The notes under the pieces: generated by a model
What the model was told of the DNA's origin: nothing
The model's database searches: none
What the model saw: the letters and a program-made list of their open reading frames with translations, nothing else
Source of the DNA: 20CM-2-55-15 sp964633285
Lineage (GTDB): Bacteria; Acidobacteriota; Terriglobia; 20CM-2-55-15
Direction of reading: 5' to 3'
NCBI GenBank assembly: GCA_964633285.1
Contig: CAZWGA010000001.1
Coordinates: 190,933-254,932 of the forward strand
Length of the DNA stretch: 64,000 nucleotides
Shown: positions 16,682 through 25,418 of the stretch, one piece after another
Numbering within the stretch: the first letter of the stretch is position 1
Layout: every line of letters starts with the position of its first letter
Position numbers and translations under genes: made by a program

Positions 16682-18397
16682 GTGGATAAAGATCTCGAGT
16701 CCATTCAAGAAGCTCGACGTTTGCTCCAGGCCGCGAACGAAGCATGGTTGAAGTTCGAAAGTTTTAGTGAAGATCAGGTCGAAGCGATCCTTCTGGAGAT
16801 TTCAAAAGCGGGGATCGCTAACGCGGAATCCCTCGCGAAGCTGGCCGTTGAGGAAACGGGCTATGGAACGGTCGAGCACAAGACTCTGAAAAATCTTTTT
16901 GGCGCGGACCACGTTTATCGCGCCATCCGGCCTATGAAGACGGTGGGCATCGTGAATGAAGATCGTGAAAAAAAGGTCTTCGAGGTTGCGAGTCCCATCG
17001 GAGTAATCGCCGCAATCATTCCTTCAACGAATCCGACATCCACCGCTTTGTATAAAGCTTTGATCGCGCTTAAGGGCAGGAATGCAATCGTGTTCAGCCC
17101 GCATCCTTCGGCCGCACGCTGCATCAATGAGACAAGCCGCCTGATCGCCGCGGCTGCCGAGCGCGCCGGCGCGCCCAAAGGGATCGTTTCGTGTATGCAG
17201 GCATCCACGATGGAAGGCACGCAGGAACTCATGCGGCATCCCCTGACTTCACTCATCCTCGCAACCGGTGGAACAGGTCTTGTTAAAGCGGCCTACAGCG
17301 CCGGTAAACCGGCGTTTGGAGTCGGGCCCGGCAATGTTCCGTCTTACATCGAAAGAACCGCCGACGTTCCCAAAGCCGTGCGCGACATCCTCACCGGAAA
17401 ATGTTTTGACAATGGGACGCTGTGTTCCTCGGAGCAGGCCATCATCTGTGATGATGTCGTGAAAGATGCCGTACTCGCGGAACTCAAAACAAATGGAGCG
17501 CATATCTGCAGCTCGCAGGAGAAAGCCCTCCTTGAAAAGACCATCCAAACACCCCGCCGAACGCTGAATACGAAAATCGTCGGAAAGTCCGCGATGAAGA
17601 TCGCCGAAATGGCGGGATTCGGTGTAGGAGCCGGAACGCGCGCGCTTGTCGCCCACGCGGATGGCGTCGGGATCGACTATCCGATTTCGATGGAGAAGCT
17701 GTCACCGCTCCTGGCTTTCTATGTCGTCAGGGATTGGAAAGAAGGCTGCGCGAGGTGCATTGAGATTCTGAGTTTCGGTGGACTTGGCCACACGCTGAGT
17801 ATGCACACAAAGGATGAAGAGATCGTCAGGCAGTTCGGCTTGCGTAAGCCTGCCTTTCGTATTTGCGTGAATACGCCCGCAGCGCTCGGAGCAGTGGGTT
17901 ATACGACGAATCTTTTTCCGGCCATGACGCTGGGCTGCGGTGCCGCCGGCGGAAACATTACGTCCGACAACATATCTCCGCTGCATCTGATCAACCTCAA
18001 GCGTGTTGCTTACGGAGTCCGCGATGTCGGCGCGCCGGCATCGTCCGGCAAACGTGCAACGATCGAGAACGTCGTTGATCAATTCCTCGGCAAACGCGCG
18101 TCTCCCTCTGGGAGAGGCCGCGGCGAAGCCGCAGGTGAGGATCGAGCGTCGACAGTACCTGTTCCCGTTTCTGTTCCCGTTCCCGTCGCTCCACCCCTTG
18201 CTTCCTTCAAGGAACTCGAGCCTTCAAAACCCAAAGTCGAGAAATCGGAATCCAGGCCTGTGGGCTTCGTCTGCGAGGAAGATGTCCGCAGCGCGATCCT
18301 CGCAAATTCGAAAATCATTGTTGGGAAGAAAACGATCGTCACGCCGTCCGCCCGGGAACTTGCGGATGCGAACGACGTGTTTGTGGTGGATTCCTAG
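16682..18397 (+). CDS. Acylating aldehyde dehydrogenase (EutE/PduP family) with C-terminal extension
   Basis: Members convert acetaldehyde or propionaldehyde plus CoA and NAD to the acyl-CoA inside microcompartments. The 571-residue product begins at a GTG and has the fold through about residue 470: VASPIGVIAAIIPSTNPTST, ATGGTGLVKAAYSAGKPAFG and the catalytic Cys248 in GTLCSSEQAI. After that comes an unusual 100-residue tail: a segment encoded by two small palindromes (473-487), a PVPVSVPVPVAP stretch, and a final 45-residue module (EEDVRSAILANSKIIVG, TIVTPSARELADANDVF). The last module may be the encapsulation or shell-docking part. No N-terminal targeting helix is present. It converges on coxG, 9 nt away. 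Confidence 0.92.
   Translation: MDKDLESIQEARRLLQAANEAWLKFESFSEDQVEAILLEISKAGIANAESLAKLAVEETGYGTVEHKTLKNLFGADHVYRAIRPMKTVGIVNEDREKKVFEVASPIGVIAAIIPSTNPTSTALYKALIALKGRNAIVFSPHPSAARCINETSRLIAAAAERAGAPKGIVSCMQASTMEGTQELMRHPLTSLILATGGTGLVKAAYSAGKPAFGVGPGNVPSYIERTADVPKAVRDILTGKCFDNGTLCSSEQAIICDDVVKDAVLAELKTNGAHICSSQEKALLEKTIQTPRRTLNTKIVGKSAMKIAEMAGFGVGAGTRALVAHADGVGIDYPISMEKLSPLLAFYVVRDWKEGCARCIEILSFGGLGHTLSMHTKDEEIVRQFGLRKPAFRICVNTPAALGAVGYTTNLFPAMTLGCGAAGGNITSDNISPLHLINLKRVAYGVRDVGAPASSGKRATIENVVDQFLGKRASPSGRGRGEAAGEDRASTVPVPVSVPVPVAPPLASFKELEPSKPKVEKSESRPVGFVCEEDVRSAILANSKIIVGKKTIVTPSARELADANDVFVVDS
18101..18132. repeat. Twin small palindromes inside the aldehyde dehydrogenase gene
   Basis: TCTCCC (18101-18106) pairs with GGGAGA (18110-18115), and GCGGC (18120-18124) pairs with GCCGC (18128-18132), giving two adjacent hairpins that stay in frame and encode residues 474-484. 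This looks like an inserted intergenic-type repeat that became a linker. Confidence 0.6.
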
Positions 18398-18406
18398 TAA
18401 CGTTTG

Positions 18407-18853
18407 TCAGCCCGCGGGTTGCAGCTTGCCCGCGACACACTTGAAAAACTGATCGATGACCATACGAGCCGCGCCGCCGATCATGCGCTGGCCAAGACTC
18501 GCAATCGCTCCGCCGGCGCTCACGTCACCGGAATAACGGAGCATTGTGCCGGAGTCATCCTGAACGAGCTGTACCGTTCCTTCGCCTTTGACGAAGCCCG
18601 GACCGCCGCTGCCGTTGACCGTCATTTGATATTCGGATGTGGGTTTCAGATCATGCAGGCGGATTGAACCTGCAAAGACGCCAGTGATCGCGCCGACTCC
18701 AATGCGCATCTTCATTTCATATGTGTCTTCGCCGGTTTGAACCAGGTTCTCGCAGCCGGGGAGGCATTCCGTGATGCGTTTGGCGTCCGTGAGAAAGCTC
18801 CAAACGGCCTGGGATGAAATTCCCTCAAACAGAAACTGCCCTTCGACCTTCAC
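18407..18853 (-). CDS. coxG: CoxG-type SRPBCC protein
   Basis: A 148-residue protein of the CoxG/SRPBCC fold (MKVEGQFLFEGISSQAVWSF, CLPGCENLVQTGEDTYEMKM, VTVNG-like and SAGGAIASLGQRMIGGAARM segments). CoxG is linked to membrane attachment or assembly of CO dehydrogenase-type enzymes. It is last in the coxSLMG operon and shares 4 nt with coxM. Confidence 0.9.
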   Translation of the reverse strand: MKVEGQFLFEGISSQAVWSFLTDAKRITECLPGCENLVQTGEDTYEMKMRIGVGAITGVFAGSIRLHDLKPTSEYQMTVNGSGGPGFVKGEGTVQLVQDDSGTMLRYSGDVSAGGAIASLGQRMIGGAARMVIDQFFKCVAGKLQPAG

Positions 18854-19716
18854 CCCGCACGCTCGATAGCCGCTTCGATGGCACGACGCGCAAACACGCC
18901 CGCGAGATCGAGCCGGTAATCGGACGAGGCATGAATATCGTCGAGAGCGACAACGCCGGCTCCGGCTCTCTGGCAGGCCTTCTTCAAGACATCCTGCGAA
19001 GGCTTCAAACCTTTCAAGGCTTTTTCCGTTTCGGTTGCCCGGAATGCATGACTGCCGACACCCGTTATCCCCAATGCTATATGCGTGAGCGCGCCCGATG
19101 CATCAAGCTCGACTACGGCCGCGGCGCCGCAGATCGCAAAGCCCGACGCTTTCTGCGCCATTTTCAAGTAAGCGCTTCCGGTTTTGCCGCTCCTTACGGG
19201 AATTTGAATCTCACGAACGATTTCATTTCCTTCAAGCGCCGTCGTCAGCATATCGACAAAGAATTTTGAAGCCGGGACCTGCCGTTCGCCTTTCGGGCCG
19301 AGCGTGACGATCACTGCGTCGAGCGCAAGGATGCTTGCCGGATAATCCGCGGCGGGATCCGCGTGAGCAATACTTCCGCCGATGGTTCCTTTGTTCCGAA
19401 CCTGAATATCGCCGATCAGTTCGGCCGCATCGGCGAGGGCCGGTAAGCGCCGTTGGATGACGTCAGAGCTTTCGATCGCATGATGCGTTGTCAACGTACC
19501 GATGCGGATCTTGCCCGAGTCTTCCTTGACGTAGGACAACTCCGGAATTCTGCCGATATCGATAAGGAATTCCGGAGCCGCAAGCCGGAGTTTCATCATC
19601 GGTATCAGGCTGTGTCCTCCCGCCAGAATCTTGGCGCGGCCTGCATGCTTTTGAAGCAGGTTGACGGCCTCGCCGAGAGACGCCGGAACGACATACTCGA
19701 AGTTTTGCGCGATCAT
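18850..19716 (-). CDS. coxM: FAD-binding medium subunit of xanthine dehydrogenase/Cox family (CoxM)
   Basis: The medium subunit carries FAD and passes electrons from the iron-sulfur subunit onward. The 288-residue protein has the N-terminal FAD motif ILAGGHSLIPMMKLRLAAP (about 35-53), GTIGGSIAHADPAADYPA (about 110-127) and the C-terminal CO_deh_flav_C domain. It overlaps coxL and coxG by 4 nt each. Confidence 0.94.
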   Translation of the reverse strand: MIAQNFEYVVPASLGEAVNLLQKHAGRAKILAGGHSLIPMMKLRLAAPEFLIDIGRIPELSYVKEDSGKIRIGTLTTHHAIESSDVIQRRLPALADAAELIGDIQVRNKGTIGGSIAHADPAADYPASILALDAVIVTLGPKGERQVPASKFFVDMLTTALEGNEIVREIQIPVRSGKTGSAYLKMAQKASGFAICGAAAVVELDASGALTHIALGITGVGSHAFRATETEKALKGLKPSQDVLKKACQRAGAGVVALDDIHASSDYRLDLAGVFARRAIEAAIERAG

Positions 19717-22046
19717 GATGCTTTCCTTCCTTTGAGAATCTTCCAGATCTTTTCAGAACGGACCGGCATGTCGATGTTGGTAATGCCGAAGGGGGCGAGG
19801 GCATCCACGATGGCATTCACAACTGCCGGTGTCGATCCGATTGTCCCGGCTTCGCCGACGCCTTTGATCCCAAGCGGATTTACCGGAGACGGTGTGATCG
19901 TGCGATCCAATTCGAATTCGGGCATGTCGTGCGCTCGCGGCAGTGCGTAATCCATCAATGATCCTGTTAGAAGCTGGCCGTTTTCGTCATAGACGACTTC
20001 TTCATACAGCGCCTGAGCGACTCCCTGCACGATGCCGCCATGCACCTGACCCTCAGCGAGCAGAGGGTTGATGACATTCCCGCAATCATCCACGGCCACG
20101 TATTTCGTAATCTTCGGCTCTCCCGTTTCTTCATCGATCTCCACAACACAAACGTGAGTGCCAAACGGAAATGTGAAATTCGACGGCTCGAAGAAGCGCG
20201 TGGCGTCCAGGCCTGGTTCCAGGCCCGGCGGCAGTTTCACGGCGTTATAGGCGACGGTAACGACTTCCGTGAATTTGATGGATCGCTCGGAGTGCCCTTT
20301 CACATGGAGCTTTCCGATTCCGAATTCAATCTGTTCGGGCGTGGATTCGAGCAGATGAGCCGCGATCTTCTTCATCTTTTCTTTGAGGTCCTGCACGGCA
20401 AGATATATTGCCGTTCCCCCTACCGCCGTGCCGCGGCTGCCAAATGTTCCGATGCCGGCGGCCACGCGGGCAGTATCACCGTGAATCGTGACGACGTCAT
20501 CGGGTTCGATCCCGAACTCGTCCGCGACGATTTGCGCAAACGACGTTTCCTGTCCCTGGCCGTGAGGAGAAGCACCGGTCAGAAGCGTGACTTTTCCTGT
20601 TCGTTCGATACGAACTGTGCCGGCTTCCCATCCTCCGCCAGGCAGGGCCGTGGACGGGCCCATCGCGCAGATTTCAACGTACGATGAGAGACCAATGCCC
20701 ATGAATTTGCCCTTGGCCCGAAGGTCCGCTTGTTTCTTGCGGAGGCCCTTGTAGTCGGCCTTTTCCAAAGCGAGATCGAGAGCCGCCTGATAGTTCGCGC
20801 TGTCGTAAACAACTCCTCCCGACGTCTGGAATGGAAACTCATTCGGCTGGGGGAAGTTCTTTCTGCGGATTTCGGCGGGATCCATTTTCAGCTTCTGCGC
20901 CGCGATGTCCACAATTCGCTCGATGAGATAGGTTGCTTCGGGGCGGCCCGCTCCACGATAAGCGTCTGTCGCCATTTTGTTCGTCAAAACTCCAACCTGA
21001 TCAAACTTGAGCGCCGGAACTCTGTAGCAGCCGGGAGCCAGCAGGCCGGTCAACGTTGGAATCATCGGCGTGAAGAGCGAATAAAACGCACCAAGATCGG
21101 CAATGGCTTTAACCTTCATGCCCAGAATCGTGCCGTCTTTCTTCAATGCCAGATCGACATCGTCAATCTGATCGCGTCCGTGAATCGTTGCTGCGATGTT
21201 TTCCCGCCGGCCTTCAATCCATTTCACGGGACGTCCGGTTTTCTTCGCGAGATAACCGGCAAGACCGTCCTCGGCATACAAGTCGATCTTGGAACCGAAC
21301 CCGCCTCCAACTTCAGGAGCAATGACCCGAGTTTTGTTTTCCGGAACACCGAGCATGTTCGCGAGCAGGGTTCTTAAACCGTGCGGCGCCTGCGTTGAGT
21401 TCCAAACGACAAGTTCGTTGTCGGGCATTTGATAGGTGGCCACCACGCCGCGCGGTTCCATGGCAACGGGCGCCAGCCTCTGATTGACCAAACGCTCTTT
21501 GACAATTACATCGGCTTTCTTGAAAGCCTCTTCGGTATTCCCGCTTTCAAAACCGAAGTTAAATGCAATGTTGTCGGAAAACTCGTCGTACAGCCGCGGA
21601 CTGGAAGGCTGCATCGCCTTCTCGGGATCGACGACGGCGGGAAGCGGTTCATAGTCGATTTCGATCAGGTCCGCCGCATCGCGCGCGATGTATTTGTTTT
21701 CTGCCACGACAACCGCGACCGGTTCTCCGACAAAACGAACCTTGTTGATTGCCAGAAGCTGCCGCTGGGCCGGTTTCATATTGGGCAGCGATGCCATGCA
21801 CGGCACCGGACCGCAGTGAGCCGCCGCTTCCTCGCCTGTGACAACCGCCACAACGCCGGGCAGCCTCTGCGCTTTTGATACATCGATACTTTTGATCCGC
21901 GCGTGCCCGTGAATACTGCGGGTAACCGCCATGTGCAGCATTCCCGGAAGAACGACGTCGTCCACGTACGTGGACGTCCCCGAAATGAGACGAGGGTCTT
22001 CCTTGCGCTTCATAGCCTGGCCGACAAATCGTTTGGTCATGTTCAA
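19713..22046 (-). CDS. coxL: Molybdopterin-binding large subunit, form II Cox-like
   Basis: A 777-residue molybdenum hydroxylase large subunit of the xanthine oxidase superfamily. The active-site loop reads AYRGAGR (about residues 362-368). This is the form II (BMS) signature; form I carbon monoxide dehydrogenase has AYxCSFR, so the substrate here need not be CO. Molybdenum-site motifs include GGGFGSKIDLYAEDGLAGYL and the catalytic Glu in GVGEAGTIGSTPAV near the C-terminus. Flanked by coxS and coxM with 4-nt overlaps. The maturation genes coxDEF are not in view. Confidence 0.93.
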   Translation of the reverse strand: MNMTKRFVGQAMKRKEDPRLISGTSTYVDDVVLPGMLHMAVTRSIHGHARIKSIDVSKAQRLPGVVAVVTGEEAAAHCGPVPCMASLPNMKPAQRQLLAINKVRFVGEPVAVVVAENKYIARDAADLIEIDYEPLPAVVDPEKAMQPSSPRLYDEFSDNIAFNFGFESGNTEEAFKKADVIVKERLVNQRLAPVAMEPRGVVATYQMPDNELVVWNSTQAPHGLRTLLANMLGVPENKTRVIAPEVGGGFGSKIDLYAEDGLAGYLAKKTGRPVKWIEGRRENIAATIHGRDQIDDVDLALKKDGTILGMKVKAIADLGAFYSLFTPMIPTLTGLLAPGCYRVPALKFDQVGVLTNKMATDAYRGAGRPEATYLIERIVDIAAQKLKMDPAEIRRKNFPQPNEFPFQTSGGVVYDSANYQAALDLALEKADYKGLRKKQADLRAKGKFMGIGLSSYVEICAMGPSTALPGGGWEAGTVRIERTGKVTLLTGASPHGQGQETSFAQIVADEFGIEPDDVVTIHGDTARVAAGIGTFGSRGTAVGGTAIYLAVQDLKEKMKKIAAHLLESTPEQIEFGIGKLHVKGHSERSIKFTEVVTVAYNAVKLPPGLEPGLDATRFFEPSNFTFPFGTHVCVVEIDEETGEPKITKYVAVDDCGNVINPLLAEGQVHGGIVQGVAQALYEEVVYDENGQLLTGSLMDYALPRAHDMPEFELDRTITPSPVNPLGIKGVGEAGTIGSTPAVVNAIVDALAPFGITNIDMPVRSEKIWKILKGRKAS

Positions 22047-22531
22047 TCTCCTGCGGCGACTTTCGGGGTTTGTTTAAGTTTCCGTGAAGCGGATTGGACT
22101 GCCTTCACAATGTTCTGATACCCGGTGCAGCGGCAAAGATTGCCCGCGAGGGCATCCCTGATTTCTTCTTCGGTGGGAGAGAGGTTTCTGGAAAGAAGCT
22201 GATGTGAACACATGATCATTCCAGGAGTACAGTAACCGCACTGAAGCCCGTGTTCCTCCCAGAAGCCTTCCTGCAGCGGATGAAGTTCGCCGTTTTTCGA
22301 CATTCCTTCGATCGTCACAACCTCTGCGCCATCGGCTTGAACCGCGAACATAGTGCAGGATTTCACGGCCAAACCATTCGAAAGAACCGTGCACGCGCCG
22401 CAAATACTGGTCTCGCAGCCGATATGCGTGCCGGTCAGGCCCGCCACATCGCGGATAAAGTGCGTCAGCAACAGGCGCGGCTCGACGTCCTTTTCATAGA
22501 GCGTTCCATTAATCTTGATCTTCACGTGCAT
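22043..22531 (-). CDS. coxS: [2Fe-2S] small subunit (CoxS)
   Basis: The electron-transfer subunit of the Cox-like enzyme. From the ATG at 22531 it is 162 residues with the plant-type cluster Cys39, Cys44, Cys47, Cys59 (GCETSICGACTV) and the second cluster Cys98, Cys101, Cys133, Cys135 (LQCGYCTPGM, LCRCTGYQN). The frame continues to 22576, but an AAGGAG site 9 nt before 22531 decides the start. It heads the operon and is divergent from lptCA; the two share a promoter region of about 55 nt. Confidence 0.95.
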   Translation of the reverse strand: MHVKIKINGTLYEKDVEPRLLLTHFIRDVAGLTGTHIGCETSICGACTVLSNGLAVKSCTMFAVQADGAEVVTIEGMSKNGELHPLQEGFWEEHGLQCGYCTPGMIMCSHQLLSRNLSPTEEEIRDALAGNLCRCTGYQNIVKAVQSASRKLKQTPKVAAGD

Positions 22532-22584
22532 AACGTGATTCTCCTTGGGTTTGCATGCAATTCGGAGGAACGGCAACGTATTGT

Positions 22585-24648
22585 ATGCTAGCTTTTGCGA
22601 GATTGCCTACTGTGCACCTGGAAAGAGTCTTTACTTATCGATTGATCCGATGGTTGCGCTGGACGATTCCTCTACTCGTCCTGGTTCTTGTCGCCATTCC
22701 CGCGTGGAACTACGTGATGCGGGTTGCGCAGAGAACTTCTCCACCGAAGAGCGGCCGTCCGTTACCCGTCAATGTCTCTGTTCATACCGAAGGCTTCACA
22801 TTTTCAAAAACCGAAGGAAAGCGGACTATTTTTACGGTGCACGCGAAATCGAATCTCGGATTCAAGGACAAGAAAGGCCTGCTTCAGGATGTTGACGTCA
22901 TCGTCTACGGAGCGACCGAGAAAGATCCTGTTCGAAACATTCACGGCGACAGTTGTACGTACGATCAGGAAACCAGCGACTTCCAATTTGACGGCAACGT
23001 CACGGTTCAGCTCGACGAAAAGACCGTCGTGCACACGCAGCAGATCATTTACCGGCACGAGGATGGTCTGGTTTACGCGCCGAAGCGTGCCGATATTCAA
23101 CAGGAAGGGAAGACCGGTCACGCCAACAGCCTCGAATACAAAACCGGCACCGGTTTGCTGAAGCTGACCGGAGATGTTCATCTCGAGACCGAGAGCAAAA
23201 CCGAACTCGAGGCGGACGCGGTGCTGTTTCACCAGAAGGAAAACTGGGCGACGATGGACGGCAATGTCTTCATCAAATCGGTCAATGGCTGGGTCAAGGG
23301 CGATAAAGGCCGCGCGGATCTCGTAGCTAAAACTTTGAAGGCCAGGTTGGTGACCGTCGACGGCAACGTTACCGCAGAATCCAAAAGCTCCAGCAATGGT
23401 GATGCGTGGAAATTGCGCGCCGGCTGGCTCGAGGCCACGGTATCAGCCGCCGGTAATGCCGAGCGGGTGCGGACACGATCCAATGTTGAAGTCGAAAAAG
23501 ACGGCCGCGACTCCAAACAAAAACTGAGCGGCGCGGAAATCGATGCAACACTCAACGACTCGGGACGAGTGGAGGACCTGGAAGCTCGCCAGAACGCCCG
23601 TATGGTGCTCGGCGCCGACCAGACGCTGCGTTCGAATCAGATTCGGACGAATGCGGCGGGTTCCGTCAATACTACGGACAACTCCGTTCTTCAGGTGGGC
23701 GATTCCACAATCGAAGGCCGCGATTTCGCCATTCATAACGCGGAAGAATTCGTCATGTTCAGCACCGCCCGGAGGGCAACGTTGAAGTCCGGTGAGCAGC
23801 AGAGCTCTGCCGATCGAACCGATGCCAGCTTTGAGAGCCGCACCAACATGCTCGTGAGCTTGATTCAATCGGGCAACTTTCAATTCCGTGATGCTCAACG
23901 TCAGGGACATGCCGGCAGCGCCAGGTTTGAAGACGGCGGATCGATCGTCACACTCGAAGGGTCACCGGTTGTTATGGATTCGGACAAGCAGATCGAGGCC
24001 GGAAAAGACGGACAGATTCGCCTGAATCAGAAAGAGAACTCGTTCGTTGCAACGAAGAATGTCAGCACCGTGCTCAAGACTTCCGATCAGAGGACTCTCG
24101 TCAAAGCATCACGTGCTGAAGGCGGATCCGAGTCGATCCTTTATACAGGTAACGTCGAGATGTGGCGTGAGAATGTTTATATGAAAGCGGATCGCCTCGA
24201 AGCATCCGGCCAGAACCAGGAGAACGCAAAAATACTGGCCCAGGGCAAGGTCTTCTCGAACCTGCAGGCGGTTCGGGCCAATTCGGACAAACTCGAATAC
24301 GACGATGCCGGCGGAATGGCGCACTACACCGGCCACGTTCACGCCCAAAAGCAGGATATGATCATGGAGACTCCCGACATGATTGTCACCTTTCGAGACA
24401 AAAATGTTTCGGATATCACCGCAAGCAGCGGCGTCAATGTGACGCGCGCAAATCAAATCGGGACAGGGGAGCGGGCCGTGTATGAAGCTGCGACGGACAC
24501 CGTGACGCTCTCCGGCGCGAACGCACAGATCCGAGACAAAGCGCGCGGTACCGTACAGAGCGGCCTGATTATGAAAAAAGGCGATGCCGTTTCCGCTCAG
24601 AGCGGAAGTGGCGGACGCACGGTTACAACGCATCCCGTGAAGAAATAG
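22585..24648 (+). CDS. LptC-LptA fusion, LPS transport bridge protein
   Basis: About 687 residues: one N-terminal membrane helix (WTIPLLVLVLVAIPAW), an LptC-like domain, then a long array of LptA/OstA beta-jellyroll repeats (for example GDSCTYDQETSDFQFDGNVT, KLTGDVHLETESKTELEADA, YDDAGGMAHYTGHVHAQKQD). LptC is a bitopic inner-membrane protein and LptA the periplasmic bridge; here they are joined in one chain several times the usual size. lptB follows 23 nt later. Start uncertain: the frame opens at 22555; ATG 22585 is used here, and a GTG at 22612 (VHLERVFTYRLIRW) is also plausible. An older annotation might call it OstA-like protein. Confidence 0.8.
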   Translation: MLAFARLPTVHLERVFTYRLIRWLRWTIPLLVLVLVAIPAWNYVMRVAQRTSPPKSGRPLPVNVSVHTEGFTFSKTEGKRTIFTVHAKSNLGFKDKKGLLQDVDVIVYGATEKDPVRNIHGDSCTYDQETSDFQFDGNVTVQLDEKTVVHTQQIIYRHEDGLVYAPKRADIQQEGKTGHANSLEYKTGTGLLKLTGDVHLETESKTELEADAVLFHQKENWATMDGNVFIKSVNGWVKGDKGRADLVAKTLKARLVTVDGNVTAESKSSSNGDAWKLRAGWLEATVSAAGNAERVRTRSNVEVEKDGRDSKQKLSGAEIDATLNDSGRVEDLEARQNARMVLGADQTLRSNQIRTNAAGSVNTTDNSVLQVGDSTIEGRDFAIHNAEEFVMFSTARRATLKSGEQQSSADRTDASFESRTNMLVSLIQSGNFQFRDAQRQGHAGSARFEDGGSIVTLEGSPVVMDSDKQIEAGKDGQIRLNQKENSFVATKNVSTVLKTSDQRTLVKASRAEGGSESILYTGNVEMWRENVYMKADRLEASGQNQENAKILAQGKVFSNLQAVRANSDKLEYDDAGGMAHYTGHVHAQKQDMIMETPDMIVTFRDKNVSDITASSGVNVTRANQIGTGERAVYEAATDTVTLSGANAQIRDKARGTVQSGLIMKKGDAVSAQSGSGGRTVTTHPVKK

Positions 24649-24671
24649 AGCGGGGAGCCCACGCTTACAGA

Positions 24672-25397
24672 ATGATTTCTCTCACCACGGTTGAAGTCAC
24701 CAAATCTTACAAGGGCAGAAAAGTTGTCCGCGATGTTAGTCTCGTCGTAGGGCAGGGAGAGGTCGTTGGATTGCTGGGACCTAATGGGGCCGGTAAAACG
24801 ACAACGTTTTATATGATCGTTGGTCTGGCAAGGCCGGACTCCGGGTCCGTTCTGCTCGGGGAGAACGACATAACGGATCTGCCTATGTATTTGCGGGCGA
24901 AGAACGGAATCAGTTATCTCCCGCAGGAAGCGTCGGTATTCCGCAAGCTGACTGTCGAGGCCAACATTATGGCAATTCTTGAAACGCTGCCGCTCACGAG
25001 CAGGGAAAGGCGATCCAGGCTGGAAACCCTGGTTGAAGAATTCGGCCTCAGTCACGTTCGCAAGAGTCTGGCGGACACGCTTTCGGGTGGGGAGCGGCGC
25101 CGCGTGGAGATTGCGCGATCGCTGGTGATTTCCCCAAAGTTCATTCTTCTGGACGAACCTTTCTCGGGAATTGATCCGATAACGGTTCTGGAGATTCAGA
25201 AGATCATCAATCACCTGAAAACCAAGCAGATTGGCGTTCTTGTTACCGACCACAATGTCAGAGAAACCTTGCAGGTCACGGATCGCGCTTATATCATCAA
25301 TAACGGATCAATTTTCAGATCGGGGACTCCAAGGGAACTTGGAAACGACAGCGAAGTGAAGCGGGTGTATCTCGGAGAGCATTTCAGTCTAAATTAG
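24672..25397 (+). CDS. lptB: LPS export ABC transporter ATP-binding protein LptB
   Basis: LptB powers extraction of LPS from the inner membrane by LptFG. The 241-residue protein has Walker A GPNGAGKTTTFYMIVGL, signature LSGGERRRVEIARSL and Walker B ILLDEPFSGIDPI, with the family-typical insert around YLPQEASVFRKLTVEANI. It sits between the LptC/LptA fusion and rpoN, the usual order. The permease genes lptFG are elsewhere. Confidence 0.96.
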   Translation: MISLTTVEVTKSYKGRKVVRDVSLVVGQGEVVGLLGPNGAGKTTTFYMIVGLARPDSGSVLLGENDITDLPMYLRAKNGISYLPQEASVFRKLTVEANIMAILETLPLTSRERRSRLETLVEEFGLSHVRKSLADTLSGGERRRVEIARSLVISPKFILLDEPFSGIDPITVLEIQKIINHLKTKQIGVLVTDHNVRETLQVTDRAYIINNGSIFRSGTPRELGNDSEVKRVYLGEHFSLN

Positions 25398-25418
25398 AAA
25401 CAGAAGTAATTTGCATCT

